58,340 bases of DNA from CAZLCK01 sp964558235. Lineage in GTDB: Bacteria; Actinomycetota; Coriobacteriia; Coriobacteriales; CADBOM01. The stretch is taken from the NCBI GenBank assembly GCA_964558235.1, contig CAZLCK010000003.1:1-58340 (forward strand), in the 5' to 3' direction. The position numbers were made by a program, and so were the translations under genes. Positions 33,101-40,204 of the stretch are shown piece after piece. The notes beneath the pieces were generated by a model. It saw only the letters and a list, made by a program, of their open reading frames with translations, searched no databases and was not told where the DNA came from. Each line of letters begins with the position of its first letter. Position 1 is the stretch's first letter.

Positions 33101-34081
33101 ATGAGCAGTGAAACTAGACTTAGACCGCCACATCTTGCAATGAGTTGTGGCGGTGATTTTTTTGGAGAAGATAATATCTGCTTTTTGACCGACCCTCAGC
33201 TATTTGAAGATATCGGTGTAAGACTTGGATTTACAATGCGCCATGGTGGTGTTAGTCAAAAACCTTACGACTCTCTAAATCTTGGATCTAATGTTGGTGA
33301 CGATCCTATTTGTGTTGAGCACAATAGAAGACTAGCTCTTGATGCTATGGGCTTAGGTGAGTACAAAAGCAATTATGTTTGTCCAGTGCAGGTGCATGGT
33401 CAAAAAGTGATCGCTTTTGTAGATGACGAAGATAAAAGTCTACACGCCAACATCTGCTTAGATGAAGTCGATTCTAAAAACAGTCTCAGGATTCAAAGAG
33501 TTTTAGAGAGCCCTATGAAAGCTACCTTGGTATCTGCGGACGGATCTGAAATCGTAGAGCTATTTAAGGCTAGTTCTACTAAAGATAGATCTAAAGTTTC
33601 ACTAGAGTGCGATGCGATTATCAGTCGTATTTCAGGCCTTCCTGTTATGCTTTGTTTCGCTGATTGCGTGCCAGTAATTATTGTTAGTCCTACAAGAGAC
33701 TATGCTGTTGTGCACTCTGGATGGCGAGGTACTTATCAATCAATTGCAGGCAAGGCTGCAAAGGCTCTTGAGCTTATTAGCGGATGTTCTACTTCGAAGA
33801 TGAATGCTTATATCGGACCACATATAAATGCGTGTTGTTATGAGGTATCTGATGAGTTAGCGGCACAGTTTAAGTGCGAATTTGGTGAAAATTGTGTGAA
33901 GAATTTGAGAAATTTGGACTTAGAATTTGCAATCAAAAAAACTCTTTTGGATGTTGGATTTGTCCAGGAGAGAGTATTCTCAACAGGCATTTGTGTGGCT
34001 GAACATACGGATCATTTTTTCTCTTATAGAAAGCAAGGCCCCATAACTGGTCGATTTGGTGCTATATGTTGCGCAATATAA
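33101..34081 (+). CDS. pgeF: Peptidoglycan editing factor PgeF (YfiH, laccase-domain)
   Basis: This multicopper-oxidase-like (DUF152) protein removes mis-added amino acids from wall precursors in known cases and has purine nucleosidase activity in others. FTMRHGGVSQKPYDSLNLGSNVGDD, VQVHGQK, CFADCVPVIIV, VVHSGWRGTYQ, IGPHINACCYEV and FFSYRKQGPITGRFGA are in order, with the metal-site His and Cys residues kept. It is about 60 residues longer than usual because of an insertion at about 33430-33605 (DEDKSLHANICLDEVDSK onward). The start is ATG 33101 or TTG 33095; neither has a good ribosome site. It sits after ftsZ as in many Actinobacteria. Confidence 0.9.
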   Translation: MSSETRLRPPHLAMSCGGDFFGEDNICFLTDPQLFEDIGVRLGFTMRHGGVSQKPYDSLNLGSNVGDDPICVEHNRRLALDAMGLGEYKSNYVCPVQVHGQKVIAFVDDEDKSLHANICLDEVDSKNSLRIQRVLESPMKATLVSADGSEIVELFKASSTKDRSKVSLECDAIISRISGLPVMLCFADCVPVIIVSPTRDYAVVHSGWRGTYQSIAGKAAKALELISGCSTSKMNAYIGPHINACCYEVSDELAAQFKCEFGENCVKNLRNLDLEFAIKKTLLDVGFVQERVFSTGICVAEHTDHFFSYRKQGPITGRFGAICCAI

Positions 34082-34151
34082 TACTAGATAGACACAGGCG
34101 CTAAGATTGATAAATGCGTATGAATAGCAAAATTGGAGGCATCAATAACAA

Positions 34152-34847
34152 ATGAGTGTGGATATAGCGGCTAATATTGAGCGAACTAGACAAGAGATCG
34201 CAAAGGCAATGCATGAGTGCAAACGCGACGCTGATCCAAATGATAATGCCCCACTTTTGATTGCTGTTAGCAAAACTGTTGGAATAGAGGAGGTTTCACA
34301 GGCAATCGAGTGTGGAATACATGATTTTGGTGAGAATAGAGCGCAAGAACTTGTCTGCAAACACGCTGCTTATCCAGATGAGAACTGGCATTTTATTGGT
34401 CGTATTCAGACTAATAAGATTAAGGATATCGTCGGTGTTGCATGCTTAATTCACTCTGTAGCTTCTACTAGAGTTTTAGAAAAAATCAACGATCGCGCAA
34501 GTTCGTTAGATATTGTTCAAGATATTTTGCTAGAGGTAAATGTTTCTGGCGAAGAGTCAAAGGACGGTTTTAAGCCTAAAGAGCTCGAAGCTGTTTTAGC
34601 AGATTGTGAGAATCTTAGCTCAATTAAAGTAAGGGGTCTTATGACGATGGCTCCTGCAGGGGATAAACTGCGCGCACGAGAAGTCTTTGCGAACTTGCGT
34701 GCAATAAGCAATGAACTTAAAGTAAAATGCAAAAAGCTTCCAAATGTCGATCTTTGTGAACTTTCGATGGGAATGACTCAAGATTTTCAGGAGGCTATCT
34801 ATGAGGGGTGTACTATTGTTAGGTTAGGGCACTCGATATTCGCATAA
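34152..34847 (+). CDS. Pyridoxal 5'-phosphate homeostasis protein YggS
   Basis: This 231-residue alanine-racemase-fold protein of the YggS/PLPBP family binds PLP and keeps its cellular level balanced; it has no known catalytic role. LIAVSKTVGIEEV contains the PLP lysine, followed by DFGENRAQELVCK, WHFIGRIQTNKIKDI, LLEVNVSGEESKDGF, VRGLMTMAP and ELSMGMTQDFQEAI with VRLGHSIFA at the end. It lies between pgeF and sepF, the classic actinobacterial order. GGAGG lies 12 nt before the ATG, a rather long spacing. Confidence 0.94.
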   Translation: MSVDIAANIERTRQEIAKAMHECKRDADPNDNAPLLIAVSKTVGIEEVSQAIECGIHDFGENRAQELVCKHAAYPDENWHFIGRIQTNKIKDIVGVACLIHSVASTRVLEKINDRASSLDIVQDILLEVNVSGEESKDGFKPKELEAVLADCENLSSIKVRGLMTMAPAGDKLRAREVFANLRAISNELKVKCKKLPNVDLCELSMGMTQDFQEAIYEGCTIVRLGHSIFA

Positions 34848-34912
34848 GCGTAAAGACTTTAAATGAAGCACTAAATTGAAATATAAAGACCTCTAATAAT
34901 CAGGAGAATCTT

Positions 34913-35761
34913 ATGAGCATACTTGATAATGTAAAAGATAAGTTAGGCTTTGGTCGTAATGATGATTGGGATGACGACTACGAAGACGATTACGAAGACG
35001 GCTATGATGATTACGACGGCTATGATGACTATGATGATTACGATGATGGGCTAAGAAATGAGAGCGGCTCGTCGATAAGATCGTCTAGGGAGACATCGAG
35101 AACTAGTGTTTGGTCTAGAAGACTAGCTGGTTCTAGGCGCGATAATTTTGCCGGAGATACCACGCCTTTGGTAACGAACTCTGATGTTCGTGCAAAGACA
35201 TTTGAAAATGCTCATAACCAAGATCGTTCTAGGCAGCTGACTACTCCAGATTATGATTCGATATTACAATCCTATGATATTAAACCTCGTGAGACTTTGG
35301 GTAGAAGTTCCAACCATTCTCAGGAATCGCTTGATGCAGCAAGAGAAGAGCTTGAGTCGCTTAAGCGTGGTATGGATGTGCCGCTAAATAGTTATAATCC
35401 ATCTGTTTCTCAAGGCACAGCACAAGGTGTTACAGGACAATCTCAATCAAGCGTACGCCCAACGGCTACATCGAACTATTCTTTAACAGTTTCTAGACGT
35501 ATTACAACTATTGTTCCAAGTTCGTATGAGGATGCTCAAAAAATTTCTGAGGCATTTAAAAATGGAACATCTGCTGTCTTGTCATTTACTAACGCACGCC
35601 CTGAACTTGCAAGACGAATCTTAGACTTTTCATTTGGAGTTGTAAGCATCAGTGGTGGCTCTGTTGAAAAGATTGGCGAGAAGGTATATTTCTTATCGTA
35701 TGGCGGTGGCAAGATTACACCGGCAGAGATTCAACAGATCCGTGATTCGGGAGTACTGTAG
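34913..35761 (+). CDS. sepF: Cell division protein SepF with a Tyr/Asp-rich N-terminal segment
   Basis: SepF tethers FtsZ to the membrane. The N-terminal amphipathic anchor (MSILDNVKDKLGFGR) is followed at residues 17-46 by a stretch made almost only of Asp, Glu, Tyr and Gly (7 Tyr, 19 acidic in 30), then a Ser/Arg-rich linker. The conserved SepF domain is at the C-terminus: SRRITTIVPSSYEDAQKISE, SAVLSFTNARPELARRILDFSFG and IGEKVYFLSYGG. At 282 residues it is clearly longer than usual because of the linker. The ATG has GGAG just upstream. Its TAG is directly abutted by the proC ATG. SepF plus absence of ftsA is the actinobacterial pattern. Confidence 0.93.
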   Translation: MSILDNVKDKLGFGRNDDWDDDYEDDYEDGYDDYDGYDDYDDYDDGLRNESGSSIRSSRETSRTSVWSRRLAGSRRDNFAGDTTPLVTNSDVRAKTFENAHNQDRSRQLTTPDYDSILQSYDIKPRETLGRSSNHSQESLDAAREELESLKRGMDVPLNSYNPSVSQGTAQGVTGQSQSSVRPTATSNYSLTVSRRITTIVPSSYEDAQKISEAFKNGTSAVLSFTNARPELARRILDFSFGVVSISGGSVEKIGEKVYFLSYGGGKITPAEIQQIRDSGVL

Positions 35762-36613
35762 ATGAATTGCGACGATAGCTTGTCATCTAAGCTAGGGAAG
35801 ATGTTAATTATCGGCGGCGGCAAGATGGGTCAGGCCATGCTTGCTGGTATGATTTCGTCAAATAAAATCGATCCAAAAGATATTACAGTTGCTAATCCTA
35901 GTCAGCAAAAACGAGACTTGATAGAAAAAAAATACGCAGTCAAATGCGTGGAAGATGCAACACTTGCTGATAGTGCAGATACGATTATATTGGCTGTAAA
36001 ACCTCAAATTTTGCGGGATGTTTTACAGAAGTTAGTCGATGAAAATATAGCTTTGGGACAAAAGTTCGCTCCAAAAAGAATTATCTCTGTCGCTGCAGGC
36101 ATTACCACTGAAACTATTGCATCTTATTTTGGCGAAGCGGCCGAAGTGGCAATTATTAGAGCCATGCCAAACACTCCGATGATGGTTGGAAGAGGTATGA
36201 TAGGCGTTTCTGTTGGCAAGGATACTTCTCAAGAAGAGGGCGAGTTGGCATGCGAGCTCTTTTCTACGACTGGGTCGGCTGTTTTAGTTGATGAGAAATT
36301 GCAGGATAGTGTTGTTGCAATAAGCGGAAGTGGACCAGCGTATTTTGCCCTATTTGCATCTGAGCTTGCCAAGGCTGGAGAAAAGCTTGGATTGCCAGCC
36401 GATTTAGCATTGGAGCTTTCATTAAAGACGATGGCGGGAACATCTGAACTTTTGGAAAAGACAGATCAAACTCCTCAGCAGTTGATTGAACAGGTGAGTT
36501 CTCCTGGAGGAACTACATTAGCGGCGCTCTCCTCCTTTGAAGAGTCGAATATTTCTGAGGTGATTTTTAAAGCTGTAATGGCATGTGCAGATCGTTCAAG
36601 GGAGCTTTCGTGA
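35762..36613 (+). CDS. proC: Pyrroline-5-carboxylate reductase
   Basis: This 283-residue NAD(P)H-dependent enzyme makes the last step of proline synthesis. The Rossmann loop LIIGGGKMGQAMLAGM is near residue 15, ILAVKPQIL and RAMPNTPMMVGRGM follow, and the C-terminal dimerisation domain has ISGSGPAYFALFASEL and QVSSPGGTTLAAL. The N-terminal 12 residues precede the fold and may be superfluous, but the ATG at 35762 directly follows the sepF stop, consistent with coupling. proC beside sepF and yggT is common in Gram-positive bacteria and has no known functional meaning for division. Confidence 0.96.
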   Translation: MNCDDSLSSKLGKMLIIGGGKMGQAMLAGMISSNKIDPKDITVANPSQQKRDLIEKKYAVKCVEDATLADSADTIILAVKPQILRDVLQKLVDENIALGQKFAPKRIISVAAGITTETIASYFGEAAEVAIIRAMPNTPMMVGRGMIGVSVGKDTSQEEGELACELFSTTGSAVLVDEKLQDSVVAISGSGPAYFALFASELAKAGEKLGLPADLALELSLKTMAGTSELLEKTDQTPQQLIEQVSSPGGTTLAALSSFEESNISEVIFKAVMACADRSRELS

Positions 36614-36617
36614 TTAT

Positions 36618-36860
36618 ATGCTAGTTACGATTATTCATACTGCAGCTAACCTATATGTCGCGTTGATCTTTATCTATGTTTTAATGTCGTGGTTTGACCA
36701 CAGTAGGGGAATTGCTAGACAAATTTATGATGCGCTTCAAACGATAGTAGAACCCTATCTCGGGTTATTTAGAAGGATCATCCCGCCAGCAGGAGGCATA
36801 GATTTCAGCCCGGTTATAGCGGTCATTGTATTACAATTAATCGTTAGATTACTTTTTTAG
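36618..36860 (+). CDS. YggT family membrane protein
   Basis: This 80-residue protein has two membrane spans (TIIHTAANLYVALIFIYVLMSW and FSPVIAVIVLQLIVRLLF) joined by DALQTIVEPYLGLFRRIIPP, the hallmark of the YggT family found beside sepF and divIVA. The ATG at 36618 starts just before the first span; a GTG at 36585 would add 11 residues and overlap proC. Members are linked to osmotic stress or division placement, with no defined biochemistry. It lies 4 bp after proC and 53 bp before divIVA. Confidence 0.88.
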   Translation: MLVTIIHTAANLYVALIFIYVLMSWFDHSRGIARQIYDALQTIVEPYLGLFRRIIPPAGGIDFSPVIAVIVLQLIVRLLF

Positions 36861-36913
36861 ATAAAAAACTTGCAAGGTTTTAAGGGTAAACTTCCAAGAA
36901 GGGATTTATTTCA

Positions 36914-37669
36914 ATGAGTATTACCAGCATGGACATTCAAGAGCAAGGTTTCGGAACTGCGCGCAATGGTTACGATATGCGTGATGTCGATGAGTTTTTG
37001 GAATATGTTGCTCATGAGATCGATATTTTAAATGACGAACTAGAGCAGGCTCGTTCCGATGCTAGCAATGCGACTGTTATTGCTGGCCCTTCGCTTGAAC
37101 AAGAAGACGAGATTCGTCGTTTGCGCGATACAGTGGCAAGCCTTCAGGCTCAGCTTTCCGAGCAACGTTCCGATGAATCTGTTATCTCTGAAGCATTTAT
37201 CTCTGCACAAAGGAGTGCAAACAGAATCAAAGATGAGGCAACTGAAGAGGCCGACAGGATTCGTCGCGATGCTGAGTATCAAGCGCGCAAACTACTCGCA
37301 GATGCTCGAGCAGAAAAACAGCGTATTATGGATGAAATAGATAGGCTTGAGTCTTCGAGGCGAGCATTTGTCAATGACTTTAACGCTTTGATCGAGCATT
37401 TTGCTGATGTTGCAAAGAAAACTTTTGATGAAAGAGGAATTGCTGTATCTGGAGATGAATCCCATCTAATTGGATTTAAGGATGAATCCGAAAAGTCACT
37501 TGGAAGCTCTCCTTCACCTTTAGATGCTGAGATTCGTCAAGACGATGAAGTGCCATACTCGCCCTATACCCCAGATGAGCTTCCTCAGCCAAATGTTGCG
37601 CCAGCTGACTTTGGTGCAGCTTTAGGATTTGGAGAGACTGGCGGAATAGATGTAGACGAGATAGATTAA
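36914..37669 (+). CDS. divIVA: Cell division / polar growth protein DivIVA
   Basis: This 251-residue coiled-coil protein binds negatively curved membrane and recruits growth or division proteins to poles and septum. The conserved N-terminal lipid-binding domain is ITSMDIQEQGFGTARNGYDMRDVDEFLE, followed by two coiled-coil blocks (about residues 40-85 and 90-165) with regular heptads rich in Arg, Glu and Ala. The last 75 residues are acidic and Pro-rich, probably disordered. The N-terminal FGTARNGYDMRDVDEFL form is close to that of actinobacterial Wag31. It is the final gene of the cluster and is closed by a good terminator at 37711-37737. Confidence 0.95.
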   Translation: MSITSMDIQEQGFGTARNGYDMRDVDEFLEYVAHEIDILNDELEQARSDASNATVIAGPSLEQEDEIRRLRDTVASLQAQLSEQRSDESVISEAFISAQRSANRIKDEATEEADRIRRDAEYQARKLLADARAEKQRIMDEIDRLESSRRAFVNDFNALIEHFADVAKKTFDERGIAVSGDESHLIGFKDESEKSLGSSPSPLDAEIRQDDEVPYSPYTPDELPQPNVAPADFGAALGFGETGGIDVDEID

Positions 37670-37710
37670 GTTGATTTAAAAATCGCCTAACTTTATATGT
37701 GAGCGTATGT

Positions 37711-37737
37711 GAGCGCAGCTAGTTACTGCGCTCTTTT
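37711..37737 (+). terminator. Rho-independent terminator of the dcw operon
   Basis: GAGCGCAG (37711-37718), a 7-nt loop and CTGCGCTC (37726-37733) form a perfect 8-bp stem followed by TTTT. It ends the cluster 41 bp after divIVA and is followed directly by the tandem 36-bp repeats. Confidence 0.88.
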
Positions 37738-37744
37738 AAGTGGT

Positions 37745-37851
37745 GTGCCGAGCATGGGCACGTCTCTAATGGGGGAGGAGTCCCGAGCATGTACACGTTA
37801 TCTAATAGGGAATAAGTGCCGAGTGTGTACACGTCATCTAACAGGAGATAA
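37745..37851. repeat. Three tandem copies of a 36-bp repeat
   Basis: The units start at 37745, 37780 and 37816 (periods 35 and 36). Each begins GTGCCGAG (or GTCCCGAG), has the core TGTACACGT in copies 2 and 3, and ends with TCTAAyrGGrrATAA-like sequence. A truncated fourth unit (GTCCTTGG) follows. A single copy is at 7878, also right behind a terminator. The minus strand reads as a 12-residue peptide repeat, but no ribosome site or conserved protein supports a gene. Confidence 0.8.
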
Positions 37852-37909
37852 GTCCTTGGCGCGCAATAGCAGCACTGCAAGTGCATAGCCTTTCCTGAGG
37901 AGATAGTAG

Positions 37910-39226
37910 ATGGATGTCTTGAGTTTAATGATCGCTGCCATTTTGATCGTTTCATTGGTAGGTGCTGTAGCAGCTATTGGAGTTCTTATTATCATCAGAA
38001 AGTCTCGTGTAAATCAGGATCAATCATCATCTTCTTCACAATCAACATCAGATGATTTGAGAGAATCTATTAAAAATATCGAACGCCAATTCTATGCATT
38101 CGAACCATTGCAAAAACAACGGCTTGAAGAGATTAATCGTTCGCTTGATAAAGTAGAGAAAAGGCTAAACGAACTTATAAAAGAGACAAATGAACAGCTT
38201 AATAAAAATCGTGATAGCGTAGATTTTAATCTACAAAATGTGCGTTTAACAATAGACCAACAGTTGGGCAAAATTCGCACCGATACTAGCTCTCAGTTGG
38301 AACAGATGCGCAATATTGTTGATGAAAAATTACAAAAAACGCTTAATGCAAGAATTACTGAGTCGTTTAAGATTGTTAATGATCAGCTCGACAAGGTGGG
38401 TCGCGGTCTTGGCGAGATGCAGACTCTTGCAACCGATGTGGGTGGACTTAAAAAAGTACTCTCTGGTGTAAAAACCCGTGGAAATCTAGGCGAGATTCAG
38501 CTTAGCGCCATTCTTGAGGAGATTCTTGCACCCCAACAATATGAGAAAAATGTAGCTACCGTGCCTGAAAGTACAGAGCGTGTCGAATTTGCAGTCAAGA
38601 TTCCTGGTAATGATGGAGAGACTATTTGGCTTCCTATAGACTCCAAATTTCCCGCTGAAACGTACCATCATCTACTCGATGCGCAAGATCAAGGTGATTT
38701 AGATGCCATTAATTTGGCCTGGAAAGAGTTGGAGAATCGCGTTAAAGCCGATGCTAAAAATATTCACGATAAATATCTCGAACCACCTGCAACTACATCG
38801 TTTGGAATTATGTTTTTGCCATTTGAAGGATTGTATTCAGAAGTTGTAAGCAGGCAAGGATTAATAGAAGAAATACAGCGTAGATATCAAGTTAATGTAG
38901 CGGGACCAAGCACTATGGCCGCTCTTTTAAGTAGCTTACAGATGGGATTTCAGACAGTTGCAATTCAGAAGCGAGCGTCAGAGATTCAAAAGGTTCTTGA
39001 GGCCGTTAAGACGGAGTTTAAGCGATACCATCAAGCTCTTGAGAAAGCTAGCAAGCAGCTTGGCACTGCATCCAAAACTGTCGATGAACTCCTTGGAACT
39101 CGTACAAAAAAGATTAATAAAGCTCTAGAAAAGGTCTCTACCCTAGATGATGTTGAGCAAGCTGAGGATATTTTGGGTATTGAATCGACTAATTTGCTCT
39201 ACGACGATCAATTCGATGAAGAATGA
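37910..39226 (+). CDS. rmuC: DNA recombination protein RmuC
   Basis: This 438-residue protein has one N-terminal membrane anchor (about 3-27), a long coiled coil (about 45-150) and the RmuC nuclease-like domain: GNLGEIQLSAILEEIL, WLPIDSKFPAETYHHLLDA, FGIMFLPFEGLYSEV and STMAALLSSLQMGFQTVAIQK. RmuC limits inversion rearrangements between short inverted repeats. The ATG follows GAGGAGATAG. Its TGA ends at 39226, one base before the predicted 3' end of RNase P RNA on the other strand, so the convergent genes have no spacer. The preceding repeat block may contain its promoter. Confidence 0.92.
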   Translation: MDVLSLMIAAILIVSLVGAVAAIGVLIIIRKSRVNQDQSSSSSQSTSDDLRESIKNIERQFYAFEPLQKQRLEEINRSLDKVEKRLNELIKETNEQLNKNRDSVDFNLQNVRLTIDQQLGKIRTDTSSQLEQMRNIVDEKLQKTLNARITESFKIVNDQLDKVGRGLGEMQTLATDVGGLKKVLSGVKTRGNLGEIQLSAILEEILAPQQYEKNVATVPESTERVEFAVKIPGNDGETIWLPIDSKFPAETYHHLLDAQDQGDLDAINLAWKELENRVKADAKNIHDKYLEPPATTSFGIMFLPFEGLYSEVVSRQGLIEEIQRRYQVNVAGPSTMAALLSSLQMGFQTVAIQKRASEIQKVLEAVKTEFKRYHQALEKASKQLGTASKTVDELLGTRTKKINKALEKVSTLDDVEQAEDILGIESTNLLYDDQFDEE

Positions 39227-39227
39227 A

Positions 39228-39618
39228 AAGTGGGTCTATAAGCCGGGTTCTGTCTAGGACGGCCATCTATCTAGGCCACTTGTCGCCAAATGGCTCGAGC
39301 GAGCAACCCGGATGCAAGCCGGGCCAGCTTATAGCATCCCTATTTGCTCTTGCTTCAGATGGGGTTTACCAAGCCGCTACGTTACCGTAGCGCTGGTGCG
39401 CTCTTACCGCACCTTTTCAGCTTTTCTCTTTGGGTAATCCCAAAGAGAGTTTTCTTTTCTGTGGCACTTTCCGTCGAGTCACCTCGCCCAGCTGTTAGCT
39501 GGCATCCTGCCCTGTGAAGCCCGGACTTTCCTCACCGATATCTTAAAAGTTTGCTAGTAGAGTAAAACCCCTAAAAGTAAAACCCCTAAACTATCGGCGC
39601 GACCGCCTGACCCACTTT
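39228..39618 (-). ncRNA. rnpB: RNase P RNA, bacterial class A, with an expanded P3 region
   Basis: Read on the minus strand, the sequence has the canonical CRI segment GAGGAAAGTCCGGGC, the J-region ACAGAA...CCGGCTTATAGACCCACTT at the 3' end, and a P1 helix from AAGTGGGTC (5') with GACCCACTT (3'). The ribozyme cleaves 5' leaders from tRNA precursors. P3 is CCGATA...TATCGG, but its loop is about 50 nt and contains a perfect 15-bp direct duplication (plus 39561-39590). A large P12 hairpin with CTCTTTGGG/CCCAAAGAG is also visible. A -10-like TAGAAT lies at plus 39629-39634, reading toward the gene. Confidence 0.93.
39561..39590. repeat. Perfect 15-bp tandem duplication inside rnpB
   Basis: AGTAAAACCCCTAAA occurs twice without a gap (39561-39575, 39576-39590). 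It lies in the P3 loop of RNase P RNA, a peripheral element that tolerates length change. Confidence 0.95.
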
Positions 39619-39715
39619 TCAAAAAGTGATTCTATCACGATGATTTAGCTCTATTTTGCGATGTGTCCAACAAAGTTGGTCTTTCATCCGTTTACAGCCC
39701 CTTTTTTAAATTGAC

Positions 39716-39744
39716 TTGCAAAGAAATTTTTTCTTGGGTATCAT
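39716..39744 (+). promoter_or_regulatory. Promoter of the tRNA-Gln/tRNA-Glu unit
   Basis: TTGCAA (39716-39721), a 17-bp spacer and TATCAT (39739-39744) make a plausible sigma-70 promoter 46 bp before tRNA-Gln. A TTGACT overlaps the -35 but would be spaced at 22 bp. Confidence 0.55.
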
Positions 39745-39790
39745 CTCTACTTGCGTTTACGGGCACCGAGTGTTCGATTAAGACTAGCAC

Positions 39791-39864
39791 TGGGATGTCG
39801 TCTAATGGTAGGACAGCGGATTCTGGTTCCGTCAGTGAGGGTTCGACTCCTTCCATCCCAGCCA
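39791..39864 (+). tRNA. tRNA-Gln (CTG)
   Basis: The acceptor stem TGGGATG/CATCCCA is perfect, the anticodon loop TTCTGGT gives anticodon CTG, the T-loop is TTCGACT, and CCA is encoded. The U1-A72 acceptor pair is typical of tRNA-Gln. It reads CAG codons. In Actinobacteria this tRNA is usually charged with Glu by GltX and then amidated by GatCAB (established for the group, not shown here). Confidence 0.95.
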
Positions 39865-39898
39865 TTGGAAAACACCGTACATAACGCTATATATCTAT

Positions 39899-39975
39899 GG
39901 CCCGTTCGTCTAGCGGTTCAGGACATCGCCCTCTCAAGGCGAAGATCACCGGTTCGAATCCGGTACGGGCTACCA
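39899..39975 (+). tRNA. tRNA-Glu (CTC)
   Basis: The acceptor GGCCCGT pairs with ACGGGCT, with a G1-U72 pair as I recall from actinobacterial tRNA-Glu. The anticodon loop CTCTCAA gives CTC, the T-arm is CCGGTTCGAATCCGG, and CCA is encoded. It reads GAG. It lies 34 bp after tRNA-Gln and is followed by a strong terminator. Confidence 0.95.
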
Positions 39976-39984
39976 CAAAAATTC

Positions 39985-40016
39985 AGGCCGGCGCATGCCG
40001 GCCTTTGGTTTTTTAT
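39985..40016 (+). terminator. Rho-independent terminator after tRNA-Glu
   Basis: AGGCCGGC (39985-39992), loop GCAT, GCCGGCCT (39997-40004) form a perfect 8-bp stem followed by TTGGTTTTTT. Confidence 0.92.
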
Positions 40017-40137
40017 TTACACACTTCAAGATCTTCATTGAGATATACTTTCAAAGACCTTTAGCATGATACTAAATTTAAAGATCGTATTACTAAAGCT
40101 TTTAAATGTTAAGAATTTGGAGCTATAGGCCAAAATG

Positions 40138-40155
40138 TGTTGATGATTTTCAACA
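40138..40155. promoter_or_regulatory. Candidate operator upstream of the ABC importer
   Basis: TGTTGA-TGATTT-TCAACA is a perfect 6-bp inverted repeat in an 18-bp box, 50 bp before the first importer gene. It could bind a metal-responsive or corrinoid-responsive repressor. The box does not match Fur, DtxR or NikR consensus closely. Confidence 0.4.
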
Positions 40156-40204
40156 TCAGCGTTGCTCATAGTGTCTTGTGAATCAATAGAACGAAAAGGT
40201 AGAG

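Noticed and set aside
37745..37851. Miniature CRISPR array
   Set aside because: The units are contiguous with no spacers of regular length and no cas genes are present.
37719..37955. Minus-strand 78-aa frame with a 12-residue repeat
   Set aside because: It arises from the 36-bp DNA repeat, runs through the dcw terminator and the rmuC start, and lacks a plausible ribosome site.
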